DNA of 64,000 nt from Phytophthora sp. 'mugwort' (GCA_033558025.1 JAUCEF010000006.1:4526001-4590000); one strand, 5' to 3'; positions 42,644-54,228 are shown, counted from the first letter of the stretch. Program-made: numbers and translations. Notes: generated by a model from the letters alone, not told the origin.

Positions 42644-43489
42644 CTGATGTATAAATGCAAACAGTATTTTTTTTTCTTTTGTTATACCACTCACATTTAT
42701 AGTTTTTAATAAAGACTCACAGTGCTGGACCCTTGTGGATAGTCCTTTTTTTGCAATCATTTGAGCCCGGAGGAAGTAGTCTTCAAGAATTTACGTTAGT
42801 ATCCACCGCCGCCGCCGCTAATTCTCGTACCTAATGTCACAGTGACTACTCTTTGGCAGCAAGTGATGAGGCACCCCAAGCAATATGCGTCATGGCACCT
42901 GTGCTTTGTGTCGCGATAATTTTGCTCTACTAGACTGTAGAAAAATGCACGTTATTCATTCATTTCGATGACGTGGAGAGTGGTATGCAGACTTAATGTA
43001 GGTATAGCAATGTTAGTTTCGCACGCAACAACGTGATGAAGTCATGGCCACGGAAGAAGTCTTCACAACTTCTCATAATGCTTTCAACGATATATCAATA
43101 GTCGTGGTTCTAATTGCATTGTCTCTGTCTTTTTATATTGCCTTAACTTTAATGTGGCTCACTACGGTCACCAAGGTTGGACCACCACAATTGACGCCAC
43201 GAAAGCTGTGGTCGATGATGCTTATGATCATTAAAACTTGAAGGATACCAAATCGATGTGAACGCTGTATTTACCGTGGAAACTACGCTCGAAGCTAATT
43301 CGTGCTATAGTCATCTCTCCTGTTGCTCTAGTAACGCCGAACGTTGCCAAGTGACAGCCCAAATGTTCCTTTCTCGGGCTTTAGAAATGTCAACTTCAAC
43401 CGTTGACCTCGTGGACGCTGGTTGTTCAATCTGGCTGGATGTGACCCGTCCAAGATTGAGATGAGCAATCGTTACGATCATTGGATTGC
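42644..43489. other. Intergenic region
   Basis: Contains a 65-codon frame (43044-43241) with one hydrophobic stretch, probably not a gene. Nothing else is supported. Confidence 0.45.
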
Positions 43490-44800
43490 ACATGTCAGTC
43501 GAGACAGCAGTTATCGTCTGCGGTGCAGACTGTCATTCCTGTATCCATCCGAATTGTGTCCGTTTTACTGTCCTCGATCCACTGTTGCTTTAGGGATCGC
43601 ATCCGAACGCCATGGCTCTATTATCGGCAGTGTCCTAGTACTGTGTGACAGCCAGACTTCAGGTAGGTTGGAAACGAGTCACAATGGTGTTCGATGTGGT
43701 ATCGGATCCGTCGCCGTAAGAATCTCTTCATCTGATGTCAGGCGGCGACGATCCCCACGAACCCTTGACAGGGCGACGTTGAAGATAATATACATAGGTT
43801 CTTCAACCATCATCTTCTAGCGGTTCGTCTGTGAAGTGTCGTGTGCTAAGTGCCTCCGCCGAAATCTCAAGAATAACCTGTCCTTCTATACACCTGAATT
43901 CAGTCTAAGTATGTTGCCATTTGCACTTCCCAGTTCGACGAGATTGCGTCCATTTGATATGCTTTGGGCTTGTGGATCCACTCGGTAAAGTACATTGCTG
44001 CCTATACTGCTCCTCAATAGGCGTTTTGTACTGCCATTCGCGTTGATTCTCTAGTGTACCGTGCCGTTATCATCGACTGCCAAATGGCCGTTCACATCGT
44101 AAAAAGCAGGGTACAAGTCCATCGTGCATGCATTGACGTCTCGTGACTCTAAATATTGGCGCTCACGAGGCCACACAAATTATTGGCGCCGTAGCGAGTC
44201 ACTCGTGGTGATAGTGGTTACCGCATTTATCCGCTATTGGGGCGTCCTGATTATTGGCTTAGCAGCATTATGACGACTCCGTGTCCATAGCAAGGCGTAA
44301 TCCTAGGGCATATCCGGTTCAATGATACATACTATCGTGTATTTCAATATCCAGAGCGTCACGACCCTGGTTCGTGTTCAGTCCATGCCAAGCTCAACGT
44401 CGCAGGCACTGATGCACTGGTTCTGTGAGTCAAAGACGGTCTATTTGCTCTCATTGTACATATGAGCCTTGGAGCTAGTAATTAGCGCTCGAGTGAGGTT
44501 ATCCATGAGGCATTTGCACAATGTCCACCTCTGGATCACCGGTGCGTTAAAATCTACAGAGATGGGAAGCCGAGCGCTCACCTCGAGCATGCTTCCCTGG
44601 AAGCAGAACTTGTTCCAGCGCGCATCATACCTGATCGGTCGAAGACGATTATAGTTTCGTATCCTAAAGGCTTAATGTAGGTTGTTCCAAACGCTTTCAT
44701 TGATCAATTTGTCTGCAGTATTAAGGTAAAGTAGCAGTTGCCAACTCTGTGCCAGTCATTTTGATTAAGTAGACTCTCTTAGCTGACATGTTGGTTACGG
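43490..44800 (-). pseudogene. Decayed GH16 SKN1/KRE6-type gene
   Basis: Minus-strand pieces follow the order of the intact genes: an M-T-G-T-E segment near 44750, W-N-K-F-C-F-Q-G near 44610, TVFDSQNQCISACD near 44405-44445, YQMDAISSNWEVQMA near 43925-43960, VEEPMYIIFNVALS near 43765-43810, a YGDGSDTTSNTI segment near 43700, and the C-terminal C-T-A-D-D-N-C near 43520. The region corresponding to the catalytic A-P-E-I-D-I-L-E reads A-L-D-I-E-I-H, so the active-site acids are lost. Many frameshifts and stops. The signal peptide and membrane helix are not recognisable. Confidence 0.87.
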
Positions 44801-45195
44801 CGGCGTGCTCAAACCCACGCGATCAGCCGTAGCTGTCCGTGGCGATTCAGATGTTTGGCATCTGGTGTGACGTACATCTGAAAGAGGGCAACACATCTGG
44901 TACATGTGTTGCCTTTTGGGCATTCGGCTGTACTCCTTGCCCTTCACCTACGAAAACTGAATAGGTTGCTGATTTTTCTTCAACCATATCAATAGGACGG
45001 GAGCTGCTAACGGCCAGTACCTTTTCTAGACCGGCACTTTCGCACCCTCTAAAACAATTCCATTCACAAAACAGCATATCGCGGCCACTCGCCATTCACC
45101 ACTCCGTGAGCATCCCCTCTTCCCCACGGACACCCACCGCGTCGTTCTCTGAGCTCACTTCGGTGTCCCCAGAGCTAAGTATGCGCTAGCTCCAC
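44801..45195. other. Intergenic region
   Basis: No supported coding region between the GH16 pseudogene and the MULE relic. Confidence 0.45.
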
Positions 45196-45907
45196 GTGCC
45201 GACTGCTGTGCCTGTTGGAAGGCTCCTTCACGTCTCCCCAAAACCGAAAAGAGCATTGAACGGCTATCCATTCAATCGGGGCTACGCAGTTGTTGTGAAG
45301 ACGATGAGGACGGACCGGAGCGGCACTAAGAGGCGTGTCATATTCGGCGGTTACCGCCATGGGCTCACGCCGAGACCATGGGAAACGGTCGTCCACTGGA
45401 CGTCCGCACCAAAGCTCGCAAAACCTAATCGCATCGCTGCGACTGATGCATGGAGATTCATGCTGTCCGTGCACCCAAGTTGGCAACGTACCGTCCGCGT
45501 GTATTGGCAAGGCGTGGTCGAGTAACAGGCCAAACCATTCACCGTCGCTCAGTGCCACGTCTCACCCCATGCACAGCCGGAATGCAATGACCTTGTCAGT
45601 ACGCGGCATAATTACCACGGAAAGCGAGACCGGTGTTAATGATCAGCAAACTCTCGCTAGACTGCACCAAGAGAACCCAGACAATCTCGTCAAACCAAGT
45701 GACATTTACAGCTCACGCCAGCGCGCTGGTAATGCAGCGCTTCATGGACGAACTCGGATTGAGTTTTTGTTTCAACCACTTCATCAAGGCGACTTTTTCG
45801 TAGCGGCCAAGACAAACACGATATACTGTTTGGTGAATGATATTATTTTCAGTGCGAAAATGCCGGTCTATAAGAAAAGGTGCCGGCCGTTAGCAGCTCC
45901 CCAATAG
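45196..45907 (+). pseudogene. MULE-type transposase N-terminal relic (FAR1-like)
   Basis: NGYPFNRGYAVVVKTMRTDR with a following G-T-K-R-R-V-I-F-G resembles the FAR1-like DNA-binding head of Mutator-like transposases, where A-x-x-x-G-F-A-V-V-x-R is followed by K-R-x-V-F-x-C-D. After a frameshift (45335-45907) the reading gives LHQENPDNLVKPSDIYSSRQ and GRTRIEFLFQPLHQGDFF, which resembles the DIYN-x-R...GGRTPxQALL region that follows in oomycete MULEs. The catalytic domain is absent. Confidence 0.5.
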
Positions 45908-47424
45908 GACCCGATGCAAGCCTCGCATCGCAGAGCACGCTTTCATTGTCCATGTACACTACCTCGCGCTTTCACACTATCTAATTATGGAAAATCACCA
46001 ACGGTTGAAAATGAGTGGCTACACGAACTATGACGTGTTTAAACTGTTCGGACATCTTCGTTTTTTCCTTACCGTGCACGAACTTACGCGGTGCAGTTGT
46101 TTTGGGGCTGTGGATGCCAAATAATCACGTATTACTTCGAAAACGTTAATTGATATGCTTCACGTCGATCTTTTCAGGTCGTGCTGGCGGGGAACAGCCG
46201 TGCGCGTGTTCTTGGGACCGAGCGTGTTGGACTAAGTTACTTAGTCACTGGAACGGGGAACAGGTCACACCCTTATTGCTGACTGGTCGCCTGCTACGAA
46301 CCGTTAAGCTCCGGTAATTCATTCTGGACAGCTGCAATAACACCGTTTCTAAGACGACGTCGAGGAAGCAGAACCAAAATGGAAACGTATATGGTTCCTC
46401 ATGAGCACCATTTGTCAACCTTTCTCTGGACGGAGAGCAATGGAGCAGAATTCGGGGGAGGAGACAACGGCAACCATGAGCGTCAATCGCTTCTGGGATC
46501 CGGGGACTCCGATCTCACAGCGCTAGCTTTGCGGGAACACCGAGGGGCTGTCGCTGCAGCTCGAGGAGCACGGCTTCATTCCTGTCCAGATCTCTTCATT
46601 CAAGACCCGGGAGAGTTTCCGCACAGCAAAGGGCTCCGCCACGAGAAGCTTTTAACTCACAATGCCTGTAATAACCGCTACTATGGGCAGATTGTACGGT
46701 GTTTACAAAAACAACATTATCCGGTCTTTATAAAATCATGCATATTTCACATCATTGTAAAGATTAGCGCAAGCTAAGATGATCTATGGCAGTTTCTACT
46801 TCATATAGGTTATTGATAGAACACAATGGCTCGTTGGAAACAACGTATCGGGTATTGTACATGTGCAAGTTCTTGTTTCCAACTGTACCACGTTACACTT
46901 TGCACAACATATGCAGATTTTCGCGCCGAAAGCTTGACATCGTCACAACTATCTCTGTGTAATTGGTTCTAAGCTCAAAATGCGTAAACTACTTACCATG
47001 CCGATACGGACATGTGTCCAAATTTCATAACTTGAAGTCCTGCCCATTGTACGGATGCTGATTCTTACGTGCATTGTGAGCTAATACGGGACATCTTGCG
47101 CGTAGAAACACGTAAAGAGATCCACCAGGGCGGACCTTAACGGTTCGTTTATGTGCGAACTTCGCCTATCAAAATGCACATAACACGGGCCGAATTGTCC
47201 CATCTGTACCTCACCAGTGTGCACAAACGGCACGGGATATCATACACGTACTACGTGGAGTATCTTCGTTTCTACGCGTTCCGAGCAGATCAATTCACCG
47301 CGCAATGCGGATCGCTACAGGACAGACAACGTACACGCGTGGGGGTATTGGAATCGCCAGTTCATTCGCTCACTTCCTACGCCACTTCCATTTCCAAGGC
47401 GTAGCTGCGGAGTGACAGATCCGT
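45908..47424. other. Intergenic region, 1.5 kb
   Basis: Includes a 132-codon frame at 46379-46777 (plus) without recognisable domain. The right end is the promoter region of the next GH16 gene and contains a T-C-A-T-T-C-G-C-T-C-A-C-T-T stretch near 47364 that might be an initiator. No gene is supported. Confidence 0.45.
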
Positions 47425-49635
47425 ATGGCGCGACGGGTGCGTGTGCAGGCGGCCGTAATGGTCGTGATGGTCGCGAACCTCAACGCGATGCAAGCGACGA
47501 CGGAGTACTCGACCAAGTCGGGCATCCTGCCGTGGGTGGACCCCGCCACACCGAGCACCCGACAGACATACACAACGTCGCGCGGCGCGTCATGGAACTT
47601 GGTCATGAGCGACGAGTTCAACGCGAAAGGCCGCAGCTTTAATGCCGGTGACGACCACCTCTGGACGTCCATGGAGAAGGCCGACGGCGTCAACTCAGCG
47701 TTGGAAGTTTACATGCATAACATGACGGGCACTGAGTGTAACGACGACAATTGCTACTTTTACATCGAGGCCGACACTGGTGAGACCACGCTCACGCTCT
47801 GGAACGATTACTTGTCCCCCGCTGGATATGAGGATGTGTCGTTTTACTACAAGGCCGGTATGGTGCAGAGTTGGAACAAATTTTGCTTCCAGGGAGGCAT
47901 GATCGAGGTGCGCGCCCAGCTACCTGGCGCCGTCGCGAATGCGTCGGGTAATCCGGACGTTGAAACCGGTTCGAGTAGTGTACGAGTTTCTAACATCGAC
48001 TACTACCCGACGTGGCCCGGCATCTGGCTCATGGGTAACCTCGGTCGAGCCATTTTCAGTGCGTCGACGGCCCGCATGTGGCCGTTCTCGTACAATGAGT
48101 GCAATGAGACCGTCTTTGACACGCAGAACCAGCGCATCAGCGCCTGTGACGATGAACCTGGACATGGGCTGAACGCAAACCAGGGGCGTGGCGCTCCAGA
48201 GATTGATATTCTCGAAGGCGGCGGTACTGCCATTTCGTCGTCAATTCAGGTTGGACCGGGTATGCCCGAAAACTTCCGCGTTATTGTGGACACGGAGTCG
48301 GCGTACTGCTTCTACAGCTATGATTGCACCACGGAGGGTGCCAATAACCAGGACGTCCCCACGACGTACTATGAGAACCTTCGTGGCCACAAATCATGGT
48401 ACCAGGGACTTCGCTATGGCGCCAATAATTTCTGCGATACGGACTCGACACTTGTTCAGTCGTACAAAACGATCGCTGCTTCATTAAATAAATGGATCAC
48501 GGAAAACGCGTGCACGATGGAGCTGTGTCCTGCCTCGTACGATGTGAACGCTGACTTGGGATACCTTGACAACGGAACCGAGCACTGGGGTGTCAACACC
48601 AACGGCACGTGCTTCCCCAAGCAGAACGCGTACACTGGTGCCTTCCTGTGCAGTGCTGGCAACAACGACACCAGCTGCACAGCCTCAAGTGGCTCCACGG
48701 ACGCGTCCTCGGAGTTCGCGTACCAGATGGATGCCATTTCGTCGAACTGGGAGATTCAGGTCGCAGCTTACACCGACTGGCTCACATACCAGCTCGAGTG
48801 GGTCATGGGCAATGAAGGCTACATCCGCTGGATGCTAGGAGGCGAACCTATCTTTGAGATCACCGCCGACGTGTTGACCAACCCGCCCCAGGACTCGGCC
48901 CAGCTAAACCCGAAGAAAATCATGCTTGAAGAGCCGATGTACGTGATCTTCAACGTCGCTCTGTCTAGCTCGTGGGGCTCCTCTCCGCCCAACGCTGGCA
49001 ACGGCGATTGCTATGGAGACGGCTATGATGCCACCACGAACGCAATTTGCGACTCGTTCCCGATGTACCTGAAGATCGACTACATCCGCATCTACCAGGA
49101 TACGTCAGGCGATTCCAGCATGATGGTGGGCTGTGATCCGTCGACGCACCCCACCAGACAGTGGATTGAAGACAACATCGACTCGTACGTTGACGACGAC
49201 AACCCGTGGGTAGAGGTCTCGGGTAAGGCGTTCTGCGACTCGAACGAAGACTGCACCATCGATACCAATTCGTCATCGTCCATCACTACCGGAACCTGTG
49301 TGAATGGCCGCTGCGAGTGCTCTGCCACCACTTGGACTGGTCCACGCTGTACCGTTGCAGCCTCGGCAAGCAGTGAAAGCAGCAGTGACGGTCTGTTCTC
49401 GTCCAACTCGTACGGCCCTCCGATGTACGTGTCGGGTATCTTCATGACCATCACCGTTCTCACCACATTTGTATCCGTCTATCTGGCCATCCTGGCCGCT
49501 CGTAAAAGCGACAAACTTCTTCTGAAAGAAATCATGGCGAAGAAAGGAGTCCAGTCTCCGCCTTCGTTAGGCACCTCCATGGGCGAATCCATCGTGAAGC
49601 CTCAGAAAGATAACTACAGCACCAATTTTGTATAG
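47425..49635 (+). CDS. GH16 SKN1/KRE6-type beta-glucan protein 2
   Basis: Single exon, 736 residues, ATG at 47425; the only intact member on the plus strand. Signal peptide about 1-24. V-M-S-D-E-F is at 60-65 and WPGIWLMGNLGRA at 197-209. The catalytic EIDILE motif is at 259-264, so it should be active. The EGF-like segment (C-V-N-G-R-C-E-C-S) is followed by GPPMY, a membrane helix of about 22 residues and a basic tail that ends KDNYSTNFV. The protein is closest to the one at 36049-38244 (shared GHGLNANQGRGAPEIDILEG), although the two lie 10 kb apart in opposite orientation. A perfect hairpin lies about 150 bp after the stop, and a truncated copy of the C-terminal part follows directly. Probable role in wall beta-glucan synthesis or remodelling. 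Confidence 0.92.
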   Translation: MARRVRVQAAVMVVMVANLNAMQATTEYSTKSGILPWVDPATPSTRQTYTTSRGASWNLVMSDEFNAKGRSFNAGDDHLWTSMEKADGVNSALEVYMHNMTGTECNDDNCYFYIEADTGETTLTLWNDYLSPAGYEDVSFYYKAGMVQSWNKFCFQGGMIEVRAQLPGAVANASGNPDVETGSSSVRVSNIDYYPTWPGIWLMGNLGRAIFSASTARMWPFSYNECNETVFDTQNQRISACDDEPGHGLNANQGRGAPEIDILEGGGTAISSSIQVGPGMPENFRVIVDTESAYCFYSYDCTTEGANNQDVPTTYYENLRGHKSWYQGLRYGANNFCDTDSTLVQSYKTIAASLNKWITENACTMELCPASYDVNADLGYLDNGTEHWGVNTNGTCFPKQNAYTGAFLCSAGNNDTSCTASSGSTDASSEFAYQMDAISSNWEIQVAAYTDWLTYQLEWVMGNEGYIRWMLGGEPIFEITADVLTNPPQDSAQLNPKKIMLEEPMYVIFNVALSSSWGSSPPNAGNGDCYGDGYDATTNAICDSFPMYLKIDYIRIYQDTSGDSSMMVGCDPSTHPTRQWIEDNIDSYVDDDNPWVEVSGKAFCDSNEDCTIDTNSSSSITTGTCVNGRCECSATTWTGPRCTVAASASSESSSDGLFSSNSYGPPMYVSGIFMTITVLTTFVSVYLAILAARKSDKLLLKEIMAKKGVQSPPSLGTSMGESIVKPQKDNYSTNFV

Positions 49636-49783
49636 CTCCGTATCTAGCTAACGTGATTCACGCACCGTTTTACGCAACCAACCTCAACGCAATGCTGTTT
49701 CTGAAAATATTCCCGGCGATCAGGTCGGTCCGTTGGGCTTCAGCACCGCGCGGCGAAAGGTACAGTATCCGTTTCGTCGGTGC

Positions 49784-49818
49784 ATGTTTACCAGGGGCTG
49801 CTCGCCCCTGGTAAACAT
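49784..49818 (+). repeat. Perfect inverted repeat, 15-bp arms
   Basis: ATGTTTACCAGGGGC (49784-49798) and its exact reverse complement (49804-49818) flank a 5-base loop TGCTC. It lies 149 bp downstream of the GH16 stop codon. It could form a strong RNA hairpin in a 3'-UTR; function unknown. Confidence 0.85.
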
Positions 49819-49934
49819 CGACGCCTTCACTTCGATGAAACTGCATTCCTAGCTCAAAAAAAATTATCGAGGGTATCTACAGTTTGTAGCATCAGCGTGA
49901 CCAAGCACCGCATTATCGTGTGCTGATGTCCAAC

Positions 49935-50640
49935 CTTGGGATCCACCGATCTGTTCGGAGAACCAAGTGATCTTTGCCGTGAATCCGCCGCAAGACACCA
50001 CTGATAAGATCATGATCAAGGAGCCCAAGTTAAACGCTCTTCTCTCTAGTTACTGGGGTTCCCCCAACGCTGGGTCAGGAAGCTGTCGCGGCAACGGCTT
50101 CAGCTCAACGGACAACGTGATTTGTGGCTCGTTTCCGCTGTACAAGAAGATCGACTACACGGGGCACACGGATATGGCGACGGTGATCCACTGCCTCGCT
50201 GGGTGCGAGTCGAAGTCGTAAAGCCAATGTCGACGACTATACAGACACGGACAACCCGTACGTGGCCGTATCGGGCATGACGTTCTGCAACTCGGAACTG
50301 TCGGCACCTCGTCGGTGATCACGGCACATGCAATTCAGACGGCCGTTGCGAGTGCTCATCAGTCTCCTGGGCCGGTCCTCGATGCACAGAGGCGAATAGC
50401 ACCATCGACGACGACGTACTGCTCGGTCCGCCCGTTCTCGTCTCGACGTGGTCGTCATTGTCATCATCGCCGCGTCGTCGTGTTCAAACGCTGAGATCAG
50501 CCTCACCGGGACCAGGCCGGGGACCGCGTACAGGAGTTTAAGAAGACTGCCGCCGAGATTACCGTCAGTAAACTCGATTAGTCTGCGTCTGTTAACGTCA
50601 ACGACGCGACGGGCAGTACCAAGACGAATACACCACTAAC
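49935..50640 (+). pseudogene. 5'-truncated GH16 SKN1/KRE6-type copy
   Basis: Only the C-terminal third of a GH16 gene remains. VIFAVNPPQD and K-I-M-I-K-E-P are followed by SSYWGSPNAGSGSCRGNGF and C-G-S-F-P-L-Y-K-K-I-D-Y. Shifted frames then carry [31 protein letters not shown] and a remnant of the G-P-P membrane region. The catalytic domain is absent. It lies 300 bp behind the intact gene on the same strand, so it looks like a partial tandem duplication. Confidence 0.87.
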
Positions 50641-50801
50641 TTAACTTTGCTCCTGAGATGTAGCCATAACCTATGAATTAGCATAACCTATTCAAACCAA
50701 CGCAAGTTGAACCTCTTGTATTTCATGTTGCCTTTCTCCCATTGATGACCCCAGATACTCGAGCCCAGTCATAAAGAAGATCACCATTTCTCTCGACCAT
50801 T

Positions 50802-52310
50802 ATGACAACTCCCAACCGCTTCGTGGCTGGACCAACCTTCTACAACTACGATATGTATGGAGGCTTGCGTGCCGGCGGTCTGGTGCGATTCTTTTCCTCG
50901 GAGTTCATAGGCCTCGTGGCCGCCACGTTTACGTCCTCGTTCGTCTACATCGGCGCCCGCTACGGTCTCTTGCCCGTGATCAGCAGCAAGTTACAGCTCA
51001 CGGAGGACCAAACCGAAGCCATGGACCGAGTGGTGGAAGTGCCTGCTGCTTTGGCCTTCTTCGTGGGGCTCTACGCCGACGCGGTGCCGCTCTGGGGCTC
51101 AAGACGCAAGTCCTACATGGTCATGGGCTTGGCATTAAGTCTGATGTGCTTGGCTGTTATTGGCCTTGGCTGTCTCTTCGCAGAGGACCTGGAAAGAGCC
51201 ATGGGCAGCAGCTTCAGCTACATCATGATGCTGCTCATGGGCGGCGTGAGTTTCGGCTCTATGATCAATTTCTGCTCCGTCCACACGGCGGTCGTAACGC
51301 TCTCCCAACGTGAGAGTCTTGAGAGACGAGGAGTGTTTCAGGCGGACTACTTGGTAGTGAGAGCCGCAGGACAGATTTCGGCCAGACTGTTGGTGTACGT
51401 GGTCCAGAACGTCGTGGAGAAGTTTGAGATCTCGCTAATCTTATTGGCCTTAATGCCACTGTCAGTGACGACGATCGTTGTCGTATTGGGAGGACTCGAG
51501 GAACCAGCAGCGTATCGGAAGGAGAGTTTGAGATGCAAGTGCGAGAGCTACTGGAAACTCACCAAGCAGAAAGCCGTGTGGAAGATGTTGGTAGTGGTTG
51601 CGAGCTTCGCCTTCTCCCTAAACTTTGGATTCCCGTTGGTGACGCATGCGTTAAGACAGTGGACGGACACGACAGACAGCGCGTCCGCTCTACTCAGCAA
51701 CAGCTTGAATGACTTGGGGATGATACTGACGATGCTTGTGTGGAGATGGAAATTCCGCAACATGCTGTGGAAAAAGGTTTTCGCCGTAGCGCCGACAATG
51801 ACGATCGCCCCTCAAGTCTTAATGGCTGTGTTGGTTATCCCAGCGTTGTATCGGAGTCCAGTCATCTACATCCTGCTGACTGGATTGACTGGTGTCTCTA
51901 CGGGCGTTATGGCACTGATACTGCTTGTTCCGATCACCGAAATCATTGAGGAAGGCTCGGAAGGTGGCGTCGTCGGACTCGCGCTGTCGTTCAACACCAT
52001 CTTCAAAGTCTTCGTCAGCACGCTGCTCACGTCCATTCAGCGGGCGTCTTACTTCCCGTCCAACGACGAAGAAGACACGACGCACCGCCGCTGGTCAATC
52101 GCCATCCTCGTAGTCGTCACGTGCTGCGTCAACAGCTTAACATTCGTCGTCATCCCCATCCTGCCGCTGCAGAAGCTCGACGCACAGTTCATTCGCATGT
52201 ACGGAGGCTTCACCGACAACGCTGGCGCGGTCACTGCCGCTGCGTTCCTCACGTCGCTCGCCTACTGCGTCGCGTACAATATCTACATTTTCAGCGATGC
52301 CATCAACTGA
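50802..52310 (+). CDS. BT1-family (folate-biopterin type) membrane transporter
   Basis: Single exon, 502 residues, ATG at 50802. About 12 hydrophobic segments are spread along the protein. The loop GLYADAVPLWGSRRKSYMVM (about 88-107) matches the G-x-x-S/A-D-x-V-P-h-x-G-x-R-R-K-x-Y signature of the BT1 family within the major facilitator superfamily. This family is expanded in oomycetes; known members elsewhere carry folates or pterins, but the substrate here cannot be read from the sequence. Length is normal for the family. The short N-terminus before the first helix has no targeting signal. A decayed paralog lies at 54990-55800. Confidence 0.88.
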   Translation: MTTPNRFVAGPTFYNYDMYGGLRAGGLVRFFSSEFIGLVAATFTSSFVYIGARYGLLPVISSKLQLTEDQTEAMDRVVEVPAALAFFVGLYADAVPLWGSRRKSYMVMGLALSLMCLAVIGLGCLFAEDLERAMGSSFSYIMMLLMGGVSFGSMINFCSVHTAVVTLSQRESLERRGVFQADYLVVRAAGQISARLLVYVVQNVVEKFEISLILLALMPLSVTTIVVVLGGLEEPAAYRKESLRCKCESYWKLTKQKAVWKMLVVVASFAFSLNFGFPLVTHALRQWTDTTDSASALLSNSLNDLGMILTMLVWRWKFRNMLWKKVFAVAPTMTIAPQVLMAVLVIPALYRSPVIYILLTGLTGVSTGVMALILLVPITEIIEEGSEGGVVGLALSFNTIFKVFVSTLLTSIQRASYFPSNDEEDTTHRRWSIAILVVVTCCVNSLTFVVIPILPLQKLDAQFIRMYGGFTDNAGAVTAAAFLTSLAYCVAYNIYIFSDAIN

Positions 52311-52688
52311 GCCCATCGACGTCGAAAGTACTCTCAGCTGAGGCTCCATGTACGCGTCCAAGTCGTCTATATGAAAGCAGTCACTTTGTATTTCTTGCCA
52401 CCGTGAAGGCGGCCTCGATTATTCAATTCCAGCATGCCGTCAAAAGTTGCATTTCAAGGGTACTTGTTGCAAGTGACATGTCGCAGTACCTACCACAGCG
52501 AATATCCACCGTCATTCCGAATTGCCGCTTCAAGCAGACATAATAATCGTACTAAAAGCATTTCTTCATACTCTTTCTCCCTTCAGGACGGTTTCGTTAG
52601 CAGATATCGATTTTGGGGGGTATAAGTACTGAAGAGCTATTCCGTCCACTTTCGTCGTCGCATTCCAGCTCTTCTCCCATTAAAGACC

Positions 52689-54056
52689 ATGGGCTGCATT
52701 GACGAGCCTCAACCGACCCCCACCCCCCACCCAGCCACCGAGCGCCGCGACGCAGGCCCCGTAGATGAGCCTGAAGCTGAATCAACCCTCAACCGCGTTG
52801 TGCACCCGAGCACCAAGTTCGAGAACAGCGGGACGTGGCTCGGATGCGTCATAGGCGTTAGCTACTTGTTGCTATTGGTCGTAAGCGCGTTTCTGGACGC
52901 TGTTTTCGTGCTATGGCCGCTGACGCTGCTGCGCTGGAGCTGCGGGCTTTCGATCCGCAGTTGTCGCCCAGTATTCCGCTTCCTCGAGGACAACTACTTC
53001 GCCATGCTGAGTGGCTTGCTGGAGCTCGTCGGAGGAGTGAAGATTGTCGTGACCGGAGACGAGCAGCTTGTGTTCAAGCCCCAAGACCACGTGCTGCTGA
53101 TCTCCAATCACCGCAGTGAAGTGGACTGGTTCTTCTTCTGGAATCTGGCACTGCGACTCGGAGTTCATGATCGAATCCGAGTCATGATGAAAAGTATCAT
53201 CCGATATGCACCTGGAGTCGGGTGGACGATGATGTTGCTGGAATATCCGTACATTAACCGGAACTGGGCTACGGACCAGGAGAGATTAACTAAGCAGATC
53301 CAGTCATATAAGGACGTGGACATGGGGTCGTGGTTGGCCATGTTTCCAGAGGGGACAGCGCTCTACGACAAGACGCTGAAGAAAAGCCACGAATTTGCTG
53401 AGAAACAAGGAGAAGCGAGATGGGACTATGTATTGCAGCCTAGAACCAAGGGCTTCGAACTGTGCATGGAGAAATTGGACCCCGAGTATGTCGTGGACCT
53501 TACGGTGGCATATCCGGAGCTCCTGGAAGGCGTTCGACCGTCGCCGGTGCGTGTTAAACAGCATTCTGGATGTTGAAGTGGATTGCTGGAGCATTGATAA
53601 TTTCTTGGTTTGTTCTGGTTTAGGTGCGGTTTGTACGAGGACAATTCCCAACCGAGGTACACATGCACGTGAAGCGGTATCACCGGTCGACGTTGGCGAG
53701 ACACAAGGACCACATGGATCAATGGTGCGTTTTTTTTTTAGTTATGCTTTGCACTATTTTATTGCTGAGCGACTATTCTATTCACGACTATCACGTGCAA
53801 AACTAGGCTGAAGGATCGTTTCGCTGAGAAGGAGGAGCTTCTTCGGTATTTCTACGAGACTGGTGCCTTTGAGGGGAAGAAGTGCGTGCGTCAGGAACTG
53901 CCGTTGTGGAGCTCAGTAGTGCCAGGCATTGCTTTCAATTTGGGATTGTGCGGCGTAGCGCTTTATTGGCTTCTTAACTATCCTGTTGCTGCGAGCACGT
54001 GGTTCGCGCTTAGCACTGCATTCTCGATACTCCAAGCGCGCAACTTCGGTAATTAA
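52689..54056 (+). CDS. 1-acyl-glycerol-3-phosphate acyltransferase family protein (PlsC type)
   Basis: Three exons: 52689-53546, 53624-53724 and 53807-54056. Introns are 77 and 82 bp with GTGCG..TAG ends; junctions are phase 0 and phase 2. Total 402 residues. A Pro-rich N-terminus is followed by a membrane helix (about 51-70). The PlsC box I N-H-x4-D is at 140-146 (NHRSEVD), YPYINRN (186-192) is box II-like, and FPEGT is box III at 219-223. After the splice sites the reading VRFVRGQFPTEVHMHVKR and W-L-K-D-R-F-A-E-K-E-E-L-L matches the LCLAT1/AGPAT3-4 class, and hydrophobic segments near the end suggest a second membrane anchor. It should acylate lysophosphatidic acid or another lysophospholipid in the ER. 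Confidence 0.92.
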
Positions 54057-54228
54057 AGAGGGTCGACGTTACTGCGCTGATAGCATTGAACGGAACTCTT
54101 TATGACTTCAGTTTGTACCATTCAGCGATGTGTCCATATAAAGACTTGTGCGGGGAGAACGTCATGAGCTTGCAGGTTAATCCAGAGCTGAGGTTTTTGA
54201 ACAGGGGTCCGGTAAGGAATGTGCGACT

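Noticed and set aside
43044..43241. 65-codon frame with one hydrophobic stretch
   Set aside because: Too short and unsupported; one membrane-like segment in AT-rich DNA is easily random.
46379..46777. 132-codon plus-strand frame
   Set aside because: No recognisable domain and no promoter signal; surrounded by transposon remains. Kept only as a note in the intergenic entry.
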